DNA from: an uncultured Gemmiger sp.
GTDB lineage: Bacteria > Bacillota > Clostridia > Oscillospirales > Ruminococcaceae
NCBI GenBank assembly: GCA_947631565.1
Contig: CANRLV010000006.1
Coordinates: 1 to 62,387 of the forward strand
Direction: 5' to 3'
Length of the DNA: 62,387 bases
Below are positions 27,984-36,122 of this stretch, one piece after another. The notes under the pieces are model-generated. The model was given only the letters and a program-made list of their open reading frames with translations, was not told the DNA's origin and made no database searches. Within the stretch, counting starts at the first letter, position 1; each line of letters begins with the position of its first letter. The translations under genes were made by a program, and so were the position numbers.

Positions 27984-28032
27984 TTTCTGTTTGCGTTAAG
28001 CCGACTTGGAAATCAAGGACCTTGGGCGCCGC

Positions 28033-29097
28033 TTACTGGAAGTCAGCAACGTTGTCCGGGGTGACCTTGACGTAGTCAACGTACACGCTCTGCGAGCCGG
28101 AGGCGTAGGTAGCGCCGCCCAGCAGCTTCTCCATCTCCTCGACCGCCGCGGTGGCCTGGCCGACAGCATCGTTGAGCACGGTGCCGGTCATGTTGCCGTT
28201 GGCGACCTCGGTCAGAGCAGCGTCCAGCGCGTCGACGCCGACGAGGTAGATGTCCTCGTTGACGGTGCGGCCGGCGGCCTGGATGGACTGCAGAGCGCCG
28301 ATGGCCATATCGTCGTTGTTGCAGAAGACGACCTCGATCTGGTCACCGTACTGGGCCAGGTCGTTGGCGCAGATGGTCTGGCCCTTCTCACGGTCCCAGT
28401 CACCGCGCTGGCTGTCGAGCTCCTCGACCTCGACGCCGGCATCGGTCAGCGCCTTGACGGAATACTCGGTGCGCAGCTGGGCGTCGATGTTCTCGGGGTC
28501 GCCCTGGATCATGATGTAGCTGACCTTGCCGTCGCCGTTGATGTCGCCCTTGTTCGGGGTGTCAAGGATGAGCTCGCCCTGGAAAGTGCCGGACTGGGCA
28601 GCGTCGCAGCCGACGTAGACCAGCTTGTCATAGGCAGACATCTGCTCGGCGGTAGGCTCACGGTTGATGAGAACGGTGGGGATGCCGGCTTCCTTCACGG
28701 TGGCGATGATCTGATCGGCCGCGGAGGTCATGACCGGGTTGATGATGAGCGCGTCAACGCCCTGGGTGATGTAGGTGTTGATCTGCTCGTTCTGCTTGGA
28801 CTGGTCGTTGTTGCCGTCCTGGACGGTAACGCTGTAGCCCTTGCCCTCCAGGATCTCCTGCAGGGCATTGCGGTAGGTGGTCATGAAGGCGTCGTCGAAT
28901 TTGTAGATGCAGACGCCGATGGTGCCGCCGCCGGCCGGAGCATCGGGCACCGCGTCGCCGGTATCCTGGGCGGCATCGGCTGCATCGGAAGCGCCGGTAT
29001 CGGCCGGAGTGGTATCGCCGCTGTCAGCGGAGCCGCCGCAGGCGGCCAGGCTCAGCGCCATGGCAGCCGCCAGAGCAAGTGCAAGAAGTTTTCTCAT
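28033..29097 (-). CDS. mglB: galactose/glucose-binding lipoprotein MglB
   Basis: The 354-residue protein has a lipoprotein signal peptide with LAAC lipobox (Cys20), an Asp/Thr/Ala linker to about residue 60, and then a periplasmic-binding-protein type 1 domain (GVCIYKFDDAFMTTYRNAL, QDGNNDQSKQNEQI, FCNNDDMAIGALQS, GVDALDAAL). The FDDxFM and NNDxMA patterns match galactose-binding proteins; such proteins often have a calcium loop, and a DINGDGKVSYIMIQ stretch fits one. ATG 29097 has GGAGG 8 bases upstream. It is the first gene of mglBAC. Confidence 0.88.
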   Translation of the reverse strand: MRKLLALALAAAMALSLAACGGSADSGDTTPADTGASDAADAAQDTGDAVPDAPAGGGTIGVCIYKFDDAFMTTYRNALQEILEGKGYSVTVQDGNNDQSKQNEQINTYITQGVDALIINPVMTSAADQIIATVKEAGIPTVLINREPTAEQMSAYDKLVYVGCDAAQSGTFQGELILDTPNKGDINGDGKVSYIMIQGDPENIDAQLRTEYSVKALTDAGVEVEELDSQRGDWDREKGQTICANDLAQYGDQIEVVFCNNDDMAIGALQSIQAAGRTVNEDIYLVGVDALDAALTEVANGNMTGTVLNDAVGQATAAVEEMEKLLGGATYASGSQSVYVDYVKVTPDNVADFQ

Positions 29098-29132
29098 GTC
29101 GTTGTCCTCCAAAATTCTCTTAGTCGATGTAC

Positions 29133-29153
29133 GGGCATACCGGATGTATGCCC
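29133..29153. promoter_or_regulatory. perfect palindrome upstream of mglB
   Basis: GGGCATAC and GTATGCCC flank a 5-base centre in the 5' UTR, 36 bases upstream of the start codon. Its place just downstream of the putative promoter fits a repressor operator. Confidence 0.5.
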
Positions 29154-29160
29154 TGCAACT

Positions 29161-29190
29161 ACAATATCACAATCAGCCTGCCGCCCGCAA
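29161..29190 (-). promoter_or_regulatory. tentative mglB promoter
   Basis: TTGCGG and TATTGT are separated by 18 bases on the minus strand; both are weak matches. Confidence 0.35.
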
Positions 29191-29327
29191 GGGTCAAAAG
29201 GGCGAATTTCCCGCCTTGTTTTTGTGAGGTTTTACCAGTTATTTCGTCTGTTTTTTCATTATTTTGTAATAAATGCACCGATTTAAACCAGCAAACAAGC
29301 TTTCCCGCCGCCGCGCCCGCGCGCAAA

Positions 29328-29356
29328 TTGACGCCGGGCACGAAAGATGCTATAGT
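29328..29356 (+). promoter_or_regulatory. promoter of hisB (and possibly glyA)
   Basis: TTGACG and TATAGT are separated by 17 bases, 40 bases upstream of hisB. Confidence 0.7.
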
Positions 29357-29395
29357 AGTACTGTGATCTTACAGTAAGGAAAGGGGTTGGCGTCC

Positions 29396-29983
29396 ATGGC
29401 CCGCACCGCCGCCGTGACCCGCACCACCAGGGAAACGAACATCACCGTGCAGCTCACGCTGGACGGCACCGGCGCCGCCGACATCCGCACCGGCATCGGC
29501 TTTTTCGACCATATGCTGGAGGGCTTTGCCCGCCACGGCCTGTTCGATGTGACCGTGCGCTGCGAGGGCGACCTGCAGGTGGACGGCCACCACAGCGTCG
29601 AGGACGTCGGCATCGCGCTCGGCACCGCCATCCGGCAGGCGTTGGGCGATAAGCAGGGCATCGCCCGCTACGGCAGCTGCCTGCTGCCGATGGACGAGAC
29701 GCTGGCCCTGTGCGCCGTCGACCTGGGCGGGCGGCCGTATTTCGTCTACGACGCCGATTTCGCCGGCCCCGCCTGCGGCGGCTTCGACACCCAGCTGGCG
29801 CGGGAGTTCTTTTACGCCGTGAGCTATGCGGCCGCGATGAACCTGCACCTGAAGGTGCTGTACGGCGCCAACGATCACCACAAGCTGGAGGCGATGTTCA
29901 AGGCCTTTGCCAAGGCGCTGGACGCCGCCGCCCGGCCCGATGCGCGCATCGAGGGCGTGCTTTCGACCAAGGGCACGCTATAA
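29396..29983 (+). CDS. hisB: imidazoleglycerol-phosphate dehydratase HisB
   Basis: The 195-residue protein has full IGPD length and the metal-binding repeats of the family: FFDHML near residue 37, VDGHHSVEDVGI (62-73), DETLALCAVDL, and NDHHKLEA near the C-terminus. It catalyses the sixth step of histidine synthesis and requires manganese. It stands alone, without other his genes nearby, so the pathway is scattered or partial. ATG 29396 follows GGAAAGGGG; a TTG nine bases upstream is in frame but worse placed. Confidence 0.92.
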   Translation: MARTAAVTRTTRETNITVQLTLDGTGAADIRTGIGFFDHMLEGFARHGLFDVTVRCEGDLQVDGHHSVEDVGIALGTAIRQALGDKQGIARYGSCLLPMDETLALCAVDLGGRPYFVYDADFAGPACGGFDTQLAREFFYAVSYAAAMNLHLKVLYGANDHHKLEAMFKAFAKALDAAARPDARIEGVLSTKGTL

Positions 29984-30093
29984 AGTAGGGGCCGCCCCGT
30001 GTCGACGAACCGCAGTGAAGCGTTTCGGAACGCAACCGCCCGCAGGGCGGCTCTTGGCGCGAAGATGGCGGCCCGCGAGCAAAGGAGTTTTTT

Positions 30094-31347
30094 ATGTATC
30101 AGAATATGCTTGACACCATCGGCCTTGTCACCGCCGCCGACCCCGAGCTGGGCGCCGCGATGGGGCGGGAGCTTGCCCGCCAGCGGCAGAACATCGAGCT
30201 CATCGCCAGCGAGAACATCGTGTCCCCGGCCGTGATGGCGGCGATGGGCAGCGTGCTGACCAACAAATACGCCGAGGGCTATCCCGGCCACCGCTACTAC
30301 GGAGGCTGCGCCTACATCGACGAGGTCGAGCAGCTGGCCATCGATCGCGCCTGCCGGCTGTTCGGCGCCAAATATGCCAACGTCCAGCCGCATTCCGGCG
30401 CGCAGGCCAACCTGGCCGTCTACTTTGCGCTGCTGGACGTCGGCGACACCGTGATGGGCATGGATCTGTCCCAGGGCGGGCACCTGACCCATGGCTCCCC
30501 CGCCAACATGAGCGGCAAAAACTACAACTTCGTCAGCTACGGTGTCAATGACAGCGGCCGCATCGACTATGACGCTCTGGCCAAACAGGTGGCCAAGGTC
30601 CGGCCCAGGCTGCTGGTGGCGGGGGCCTCGGCCTACCCGCGCGCCATCGACTTTGAAAAGCTGGCCGCCATCGCCCACGGCTACGGCGCCATGCTGATGG
30701 TGGACATGGCCCACATCGCCGGGCTGGTCGCGGGCGGTATGCACCAGAACCCGGTGCCCTATGCCGACGTCGTGACCACCACCACCCACAAGACGCTGCG
30801 CGGCCCGCGCGGCGGCCTGATCCTGACCAACAACGAGTATCTGATCAAACGCATCAACAGCGCCATCTTCCCCGGCACGCAGGGCGGCCCGCTCGAGCAC
30901 GTCATCGCCGCCAAGGCGGTCTGCTTCGGCGAGGCGCTGCAGCCGGAATTTGCCGCCTACGCCAGGGCCGTCGTCGACAATGCCCAGGCGCTGGCCGCCG
31001 GCCTGACGGCGCGCGGGGTCAAGCTCGTTTCCGGCGGCACCGACAACCACCTGATGCTCATCGACCTGTCGGACGAAAGCTGTACCGGCAAGGAGCTGGA
31101 GCAGAACCTTGACGCCGTGCACATCACCGCCAACAAGAACACCGTTCCCGGCGAGAAGCGCAGCCCCTTTGTGACCAGCGGCCTGCGTGTGGGCACCCCG
31201 GCCGTGACCACGCGCGGCATGGGCCCCGACGAGATGCGCGTCATCGCCGACTGCATCGCCGACTGCATCTTCGCCTTTGACGCCAAAAAGGATGCCGTCG
31301 CCGCCCGCGTGGCGGACCTGGTGGCCAGATTCCCCCTGTACGAGTAA
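30094..31347 (+). CDS. glyA: serine hydroxymethyltransferase GlyA
   Basis: A 417-residue PLP enzyme interconverting serine and glycine with tetrahydrofolate. Landmarks are [35 protein letters not shown] and the PLP lysine motif [21 protein letters not shown] precedes the ATG by 6-7 bases. It lies 110 bases after hisB and could be co-transcribed with it, since no terminator with a T-run is seen in between. Confidence 0.95.
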   Translation: MYQNMLDTIGLVTAADPELGAAMGRELARQRQNIELIASENIVSPAVMAAMGSVLTNKYAEGYPGHRYYGGCAYIDEVEQLAIDRACRLFGAKYANVQPHSGAQANLAVYFALLDVGDTVMGMDLSQGGHLTHGSPANMSGKNYNFVSYGVNDSGRIDYDALAKQVAKVRPRLLVAGASAYPRAIDFEKLAAIAHGYGAMLMVDMAHIAGLVAGGMHQNPVPYADVVTTTTHKTLRGPRGGLILTNNEYLIKRINSAIFPGTQGGPLEHVIAAKAVCFGEALQPEFAAYARAVVDNAQALAAGLTARGVKLVSGGTDNHLMLIDLSDESCTGKELEQNLDAVHITANKNTVPGEKRSPFVTSGLRVGTPAVTTRGMGPDEMRVIADCIADCIFAFDAKKDAVAARVADLVARFPLYE

Positions 31348-31369
31348 GCGCCGCGCTTTGTGCCTTCGC

Positions 31370-31400
31370 CCCGCCGGGCTTTGCCTGGCGGGACATTTTT
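31370..31400 (+). terminator. terminator after glyA
   Basis: A 9-bp stem with one mismatch and a CTTTG loop is followed by ACATTTTTG. Confidence 0.65.
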
Positions 31401-31465
31401 GTGTGTCCTGTCATAGCATGGGGCAGGCGGGGCCGCGCCCCGCACTTGGGAAGGAGGCATTTTGT

Positions 31466-31951
31466 ATGGCAAGCGATGCTTTGCCCGTATACTACGGCAA
31501 CGTGCTCAGCGAGGGGGACCAGGGGCCGGACGTCGGCCTTGTCCAGCAATGGCTGAACGGGGCCCGGGCGCGCTACCCGGAGCTGCCGCGCCTGAACGTG
31601 GACGGCAAGTTCGGCCCTGACACGGCGGCCGCGGTCAAGGTATACCAGAAGCTGATGGGCCTGCAAGCGGACGGCGAGGTCGGCGCCGATACCTGGGACA
31701 GCCTGTACGCCACCTACAGCGCCCTGTACGGCAGCGGCGAGATCTGGCCCGGCGTGAGCCTGCGCCAGGGCGAGACCGGCGCCGCCGTCAAGAGCGCGCA
31801 GGCCCGGCTCCGGCTGCTGGTGCCCAGCCTGACCGTGGACGGCCGCTACGGCCTGCACACGCGCAACGCGGTGTTCGCCTTCCAGGTCATCCACGACCTG
31901 GCGCCGGATGGCGTTTTGGGCCAGAAGACCTGGGAGCTGCTCTACGCGTAA
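31466..31951 (+). CDS. protein with two peptidoglycan-binding (PG_binding_1) repeats
   Basis: The 161-residue protein is made of two copies of the PG_binding_1 helical repeat. The first covers about residues 12-75 (GDQGPDVGLVQQWLN, VDGKFGPDTAAAVKVYQ) and the second 95-160 (GETGAAVKSAQARLR, VDGRYGLHTRNAVFAFQ). There is no signal peptide and no catalytic domain, so it is a binding-only protein or acts inside the cell or spore coat. AAGGAGG precedes the ATG. Spore-lineage Clostridia often have such proteins; the function here is not known. Confidence 0.75.
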   Translation: MASDALPVYYGNVLSEGDQGPDVGLVQQWLNGARARYPELPRLNVDGKFGPDTAAAVKVYQKLMGLQADGEVGADTWDSLYATYSALYGSGEIWPGVSLRQGETGAAVKSAQARLRLLVPSLTVDGRYGLHTRNAVFAFQVIHDLAPDGVLGQKTWELLYA

Positions 31952-31968
31952 CGGCGTTGGCTCCTCCA

Positions 31969-32013
31969 AGCGGCGCGCGGCGGTTTTTTCGGCCGCGCGC
32001 CGCTCATGTTTTT
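31969..32013 (+). terminator. terminator after the PG-binding protein gene
   Basis: A 13-bp GC stem is followed by CATGTTTTT. Confidence 0.75.
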
Positions 32014-32055
32014 CCCTCCCCCGCCCATACTATCCTTGGTAAAGGAGGGAAAACC

Positions 32056-32376
32056 ATGCCTGACAAAGATACAGCGCCAACGCCCGAGGTCCCGCTGAAC
32101 GCGGCCCGCGGCCAGAAGGGCGGGCACCTGCACCCCGTCGGCCCCGACGGCACCGCCCCGGCCGACAGCCAAATGCCCCCGCAGGACGCCGAGGTGCTCA
32201 GCCACACGCTGCCCGCACGGCAGGGCTATGCGCGCGACTTCCTCGCCGGCAAGGCGGCCGGCCTGATGGAGCGCCTGGCCCCCAACGCCCAAACCAGCGA
32301 CGTCGAGGGCTGGGTCGAGGACGACGAGACCGTCGACCGCCTGGCCCGCTGGCAGCGCGAATCGCCCGACGGCTGA
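32056..32376 (+). CDS. small hydrophilic protein of unknown function
   Basis: A 106-residue soluble protein, preceded by AAAGGAGG at ideal spacing. The first half is Pro/Gly/Ala-rich and probably disordered (EVPLNAARGQKGGHLHPVG). The second half is more helical, with an acidic stretch (VEGWVEDDETVDRLARW). No family is recognised. It has its own short intergenic region after the preceding terminator. Confidence 0.6.
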   Translation: MPDKDTAPTPEVPLNAARGQKGGHLHPVGPDGTAPADSQMPPQDAEVLSHTLPARQGYARDFLAGKAAGLMERLAPNAQTSDVEGWVEDDETVDRLARWQRESPDG

Positions 32377-32437
32377 CCGCCCGCCCCCCCTGCGGGGCGT
32401 ACACAAAACTTAACAAATCGTTCATATTTACCCGTTA

Positions 32438-32466
32438 TTGACGCTGTGCCGTCGGCGCGGTATAAT
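32438..32466 (+). promoter_or_regulatory. promoter of the degV-family gene
   Basis: TTGACG and TATAAT are separated by 17 bases, 41 bases upstream of the start. Confidence 0.8.
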
Positions 32467-32506
32467 GCTTATCAACGCGTGGACTGCCAACAGGAGGTAC
32501 CCCATC

Positions 32507-33409
32507 ATGGCCGAAGCGACCCAGCCGATCGCGGTTTTGACCGACTCTGACTGTGACCTGCCGCAGGAATGCTTTAAAAAGTATCCGCTGTTCCGTCTGC
32601 CGCTGGGCATCGCCTGCGGCGACAAATGCTACCGGGACGGCATCGACATCACGGTCGAGGACATCTACGCCCGGCAGAAGACCGAGGATTTCAAGACCAG
32701 CCTGCCCAGCGAGGCGGACATCACCGCCGCGCTCGACGCCATCCGCGCCGAGGGTTACCGCCAGGTCATTGCGCTGCCCATCGCCGCTGTGCTCTCGGAG
32801 GGGACCGCCAACCTGCTGCGGCTCGAGGCCGCCGAGCGCAGGGATCTGGACATCGCCGTCTACGATACCTGCTCCTCCAGCGTCGGCGTGGGGGCGCTGG
32901 CCCTGCAGGCGGCGCAGTACGCAGCACGCGGGCTGCCCTTCCATGTGGTCAAGAAGCTGGTCGAGCAGCTCATCCCCGACACCACGGTCTTTTTCAGCCT
33001 CTCGACGCTGGAATACTTACAGCGCGGCGGGCGCATCGGGCGGGCCACCGCCATCGCCGGCACGCTTTTACAGATCAAGCCCATCCTTTCGTTCGACAAA
33101 AGCGGCGTCATCTACACCCCCGCCAAGGTGCGCGGGCACAAGGCGGTGGCGCCGTGGCTGGTGCAGCAGATCGCCGGCATGGTGGCGGCCGAGAAGGAGC
33201 GCACCGGCGGGCGGGTGCGCTTCAACCTGATGCTCTGCGACGGCGGCATCCCCGAGGAGGCGGACGCCTTGCAGGCGGCCCTGACCGCCGCTGCGCCGGG
33301 GTACGAGCAGATCATCCGCGGCCAGCTGGATGCCACGCTGGCCGTGCACCTGGGGCCGGCGCTGCTCGGGGCCGGGGTGCAGTTCCTGCGCAGCGAGCTG
33401 CCGGGATAA
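32507..33409 (+). CDS. DegV-family fatty-acid-binding protein
   Basis: The 300-residue protein has the DegV two-domain fold. It begins with IAVLTDSDCDLP, the family N-terminus, and has the KTSLPSEADI and LQRGGRIGRA motifs lining the lipid pocket, then KPILSFDKSGVI. DegV/FakB proteins present fatty acids to a FakA kinase for phosphorylation. No fakA is in the window, so the link is by family only. ATG 32507 follows AGGAGGT. Confidence 0.88.
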   Translation: MAEATQPIAVLTDSDCDLPQECFKKYPLFRLPLGIACGDKCYRDGIDITVEDIYARQKTEDFKTSLPSEADITAALDAIRAEGYRQVIALPIAAVLSEGTANLLRLEAAERRDLDIAVYDTCSSSVGVGALALQAAQYAARGLPFHVVKKLVEQLIPDTTVFFSLSTLEYLQRGGRIGRATAIAGTLLQIKPILSFDKSGVIYTPAKVRGHKAVAPWLVQQIAGMVAAEKERTGGRVRFNLMLCDGGIPEEADALQAALTAAAPGYEQIIRGQLDATLAVHLGPALLGAGVQFLRSELPG

Positions 33410-33437
33410 AGCCTGTATTCTGCCTGAGAAATGCTTT

Positions 33438-33464
33438 ACGGCGGGCCTCTGGCCCGCCGTTTTT
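33438..33464 (+). terminator. terminator after the degV-family gene
   Basis: A perfect 10-bp GC stem with a TCT loop is followed by TTTTT. Confidence 0.85.
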
Positions 33465-33569
33465 GTGCGTCCCGGCCAAGCTGTCCGCCAGTGGCGGACA
33501 GGTGTAAAAGGGCGGAAAACCGTTACTTTTCGGCAACTGTCGGTTGATTTTCTTTCATCGCCGCACCCC

Positions 33570-33598
33570 TTGCAAACCGTTTAAAAGCCGGATATACT
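33570..33598 (+). promoter_or_regulatory. promoter of the 34-aa small protein gene
   Basis: TTGCAA and TATACT are separated by 17 bases, 37 bases upstream of the start codon. Confidence 0.7.
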
Positions 33599-33635
33599 GG
33601 TATCAGAACAAAATGCACGGAAGGAGGTCAATGCC

Positions 33636-33740
33636 ATGAGCATGCGTGATTTTGGTCTTGCGGTGAAAGCACTCGGTCGTGGTGTGTATTCGGTTTTTTC
33701 CGCCGCCCGTGATGCTGAGGTGGATATCCGTATTCTGTAA
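33636..33740 (+). CDS. 34-residue small protein with its own promoter and terminator
   Basis: The ATG at 33636 is preceded by a near-perfect GGAAGGAGGT 9 bases upstream; the earlier ATG at 33631 is closed at once by TGA. The product begins MSMRDFGLAVKALG and ends EVDIRIL. Its central part (LAVKALGRGVYSVFSAA) could form an amphipathic helix. It stands as a complete transcription unit, with a promoter upstream and a rho-independent terminator 22 bases downstream. No family is recognised. Confidence 0.65.
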   Translation: MSMRDFGLAVKALGRGVYSVFSAARDAEVDIRIL

Positions 33741-33762
33741 GGACATCCCCGCAAAATAACCA

Positions 33763-33797
33763 GGCGGGCGGCTGCAAGGCCGCCCGCCTTTTGTTTT
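33763..33797 (+). terminator. terminator of the small protein gene
   Basis: A 10-bp GC stem with a TGCAAG loop is followed by TTTTGTTTT. Confidence 0.85.
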
Positions 33798-33813
33798 GCC
33801 GCGCGCTCCCCTC

Positions 33814-33841
33814 TTGACATTTCGCCCCGTTCTGGTATACT
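33814..33841 (+). promoter_or_regulatory. promoter of uraA
   Basis: A perfect TTGACA and TATACT are separated by 16 bases; the leader that follows is about 165 bases long. Confidence 0.8.
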
Positions 33842-33872
33842 GTACAACGAACACGGGAAAGGGGTGTGCTCG

Positions 33873-33965
33873 ATGCGTCGTCCGGTTTTGGTCCATACGC
33901 GGTGCGGGCGGCACGCTTTGCCTGTTTTTGTCTGTGCCGTTGGCAGCGGCGTCACCGTTTTTTGA
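33873..33965 (+). CDS. leader peptide of uraA
   Basis: A 30-codon frame starts at ATG 33873, preceded by AAAGGGG at good spacing, and ends inside the attenuator hairpin. Just upstream of the hairpin its coding sequence is U-rich (GTTTTTGTCTG). This is the layout of the E. coli pyrBI leader, in which UTP-dependent pausing in the U-rich stretch decides whether the ribosome disrupts the terminator. Function is inferred from architecture only. Confidence 0.5.
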   Translation: MRRPVLVHTRCGRHALPVFVCAVGSGVTVF

Positions 33966-33983
33966 CGGCGGCGCCGCTTTTTT
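33945..33983 (+). terminator. attenuator terminator in the uraA leader
   Basis: A stem AGCGGCG/CGCCGCT with an inner CCGT/ACGG pairing is followed by six T. It ends 21 bases before the uraA Shine-Dalgarno sequence, so it would block expression unless disrupted. The leader peptide reads through its left arm and loop. Confidence 0.7.
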
Positions 33984-34014
33984 CGGCGCTTCGCAAAATA
34001 AGGAGGATGTGACC

Positions 34015-35343
34015 ATGCGCGAGAAGATCGACTATTCACAGGGCATCTTTGATGCCAGGCAGCTGGGCACGCCGCGCGTGCTGGTGCTGGGCCTGCAGCA
34101 TATGTTCGCCATGTTCGGCGCCACCGTGCTGGTGCCGCTGCTCACGGGCCTGAGCGTCTCGACCACGCTGCTGTGCGCCGGGCTGGGCACGCTGCTGTTC
34201 CACGCCGTCACCAAGGGCAAGGTCCCGGCCTTTTTGGGCTCCAGCTTTGCGTACCTGGGCGGCTTTGCCATCGTCAGCAACGACGGCGCCAACCCCGAGA
34301 ACCTGCCCTACGCCTGCGCGGCGGTGGCGTTCAGCGGCCTGATGTACCTGCTGGTCAGCGCGCTGATCTCCACCTTCGGCATCCGCAAGATCATGAAGTT
34401 CTTCCCGCCCGTCGTCACCGGGCCCATCATCATCGCCATCGGCCTGATTTTGGCCCCCAGCGCCATCAACAACTGCGCCACCAACTGGCTGCTGGCCATC
34501 GTGGCGCTGGGCACCGTGGTGGTGTGCAACATCTGGGGCAAGGGCATGGTCAAGATCCTGCCCATCCTGCTGGGCGTCGTCGTCAGCTACGCGGTGGCCA
34601 TCGTCACCGGCGCCGTGGACTTTGCCGCCATCGGGCAGGCCAAGTGGTTCGGCCTGCCCCTGCATAAAGAGGCCATGGGCCTGTTCGCCATCGACGGCAG
34701 CGCCACCTTCATCAGCGCGCTGTTCACCATCATGCCCATCGCGCTGGCCACGATGATGGAACACATCGGCGACATCGCCGCCATCTCGGCCACCACCGGC
34801 AAGAACTATATCCGGGATCCCGGCCTCAACCGCACGCTGCTGGGCGACGGTCTCGCCACCACGATGGCCGGCCTGTTCGGCGGCCCCGCCAATACCACCT
34901 ACGGCGAGAACACCGGCGTGCTGGCCCTGACCCGCATCTATGACCCGCTGGTCATCCGCCTGGCGGCCGTGTTCGCCATCATCCTGAGCTTCAGCCCCAA
35001 ATTCGACGCCGCCATCAACACCATCCCGGCCGGCATCGTGGGCGGCATCAGCTTTGTGCTGTACGGCATGATCTCGGCCATCGGCGTGCGCAACGTGGTC
35101 GAAAACCAGGTCGACTTCACCAACAGCCGCAACCTCATCATCGCGGCGGTCATCCTTGTCAGCGCGCTGGGCTTCAACTCGGTGGGCGGCATCACCTTTG
35201 CCGTCGCCGGGGTGTCCATCAACCTGTCCGGCCTGGCCGTGGCGGCGCTGGCCGGCATCCTGCTCAACGCCATCCTGCCCGGCAACACCTATGAGTTCGA
35301 CGACGGCGCCGGCACCGGCGAGGGCGCCAGCCTGCGCATCTGA
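34015..35343 (+). CDS. uraA: uracil permease (NCS2 family)
   Basis: The 442-residue protein has the UraA topology with 12-14 membrane segments. Landmarks are VLGLQHMFAMFGATVLVP in the first helix, the GGPANTTYGENTGVLALTR region that contains the substrate glutamate of uracil/proton symporters, and the C-terminal helices. TTYGEN points to uracil rather than xanthine. ATG 34015 follows AAGGAGG; the frame stays open upstream through the leader without support. Confidence 0.88.
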   Translation: MREKIDYSQGIFDARQLGTPRVLVLGLQHMFAMFGATVLVPLLTGLSVSTTLLCAGLGTLLFHAVTKGKVPAFLGSSFAYLGGFAIVSNDGANPENLPYACAAVAFSGLMYLLVSALISTFGIRKIMKFFPPVVTGPIIIAIGLILAPSAINNCATNWLLAIVALGTVVVCNIWGKGMVKILPILLGVVVSYAVAIVTGAVDFAAIGQAKWFGLPLHKEAMGLFAIDGSATFISALFTIMPIALATMMEHIGDIAAISATTGKNYIRDPGLNRTLLGDGLATTMAGLFGGPANTTYGENTGVLALTRIYDPLVIRLAAVFAIILSFSPKFDAAINTIPAGIVGGISFVLYGMISAIGVRNVVENQVDFTNSRNLIIAAVILVSALGFNSVGGITFAVAGVSINLSGLAVAALAGILLNAILPGNTYEFDDGAGTGEGASLRI

Positions 35344-35364
35344 GATCCCTGTTCCAAACAAGGC

Positions 35365-35396
35365 ACCGCCCCGGCTGCCAAGGCAGCCGGGGCGGT
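35365..35396. terminator. bidirectional terminator between uraA and the CarD-like gene
   Basis: A perfect 14-bp stem with a CAAG loop lies between convergent genes. Confidence 0.7.
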
Positions 35397-35416
35397 TTCG
35401 GCGTATCGTCAGGGTG

Positions 35417-35941
35417 TCAGGCTTCGGCCGCCTGCAGCGGTGCGCCGCCGAGCTCGGCGCGGATGAACTCTGCCACCTCGCCGGGCTGGATGCCCAGCGC
35501 GTGCGCGAACTCGGTGTGGAGCATATTCTCGGCTTCCCGCATGACGTTCTCCTCATAGCTGGAAAGCTGCTTGCCGATGGCCTGCCGCTGCCGCTTGACC
35601 CCGTGGATGGAACGCAGCATACGGGCCAGCTCGGTCTGGTCGCCGCTTTGCAGGGCGTGCTCATAGCGCTCGCGGCGCTCGTCCGGGGTGAGGTGGCTGT
35701 AGGCGTCGTTCTCGGGGATGCTGTGGATGAGGTCCATGATCTGCTCTTTGCTCAGCGCCGGGCGCATACGCGCCAGCAGCGCCGGGTTGGCCGTGGGCAC
35801 ACAGATGGTCATTGACCTGTCATACACAGGGTGAAGGATGAAATACTCAAGGTCCATGCCGGCCACGCGCCGGGTCTCGCGCGCGTCGATGCGGCAGGCG
35901 CCACTGGTGGCATAGGTCACGATCTGACCGATCTCAAACAT
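35417..35941 (-). CDS. CarD/CdnL-family transcription regulator
   Basis: The 174-residue protein has the N-terminal RNA-polymerase interaction domain of CarD_CdnL_TRCF type (MFEIGQIVTYATSGACRI, LEYFILHPVYD) and a C-terminal helical domain. Family members bind the polymerase beta subunit and stabilise open promoter complexes. ATG 35941 follows CAGGAG. It is monocistronic with its own promoter. Confidence 0.85.
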   Translation of the reverse strand: MFEIGQIVTYATSGACRIDARETRRVAGMDLEYFILHPVYDRSMTICVPTANPALLARMRPALSKEQIMDLIHSIPENDAYSHLTPDERRERYEHALQSGDQTELARMLRSIHGVKRQRQAIGKQLSSYEENVMREAENMLHTEFAHALGIQPGEVAEFIRAELGGAPLQAAEA

Positions 35942-35987
35942 GGGGGAACTCCTGTTCTGTGCAAAAGGGGCAGTTTCTCTTAGTAAT

Positions 35988-36017
35988 AGTATAGCGCATT
36001 TTTGTAAAAAATGTCAT
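35988..36017 (-). promoter_or_regulatory. promoter of the CarD-like gene
   Basis: ATGACA and TATACT are separated by 18 bases on the minus strand. Confidence 0.65.
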
Positions 36018-36061
36018 GCGCTTTTTGTACAAATTTGCGCAACATCCGTACCGCTTTTTAT

Positions 36062-36090
36062 TTGCAAACCGCCCGCAGATGCGCTATACT
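36062..36090 (+). promoter_or_regulatory. promoter of the 133-aa protein gene
   Basis: TTGCAA and TATACT are separated by 17 bases, 32 bases upstream of the start codon. Confidence 0.7.
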
Positions 36091-36122
36091 GGTAGCACAA
36101 ACCGCCAAAAAGGAGCCATGCC

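Noticed and set aside
29999-30093. GTG-started small frame between hisB and glyA
   Set aside because: It runs into glyA in another frame, has no Shine-Dalgarno site, and its product has no recognisable pattern.
32384-32390. Run of seven C just after a small gene
   Set aside because: It lies outside any coding frame and is shorter than the operon tracts, so I do not count it as a phase-variable repeat.
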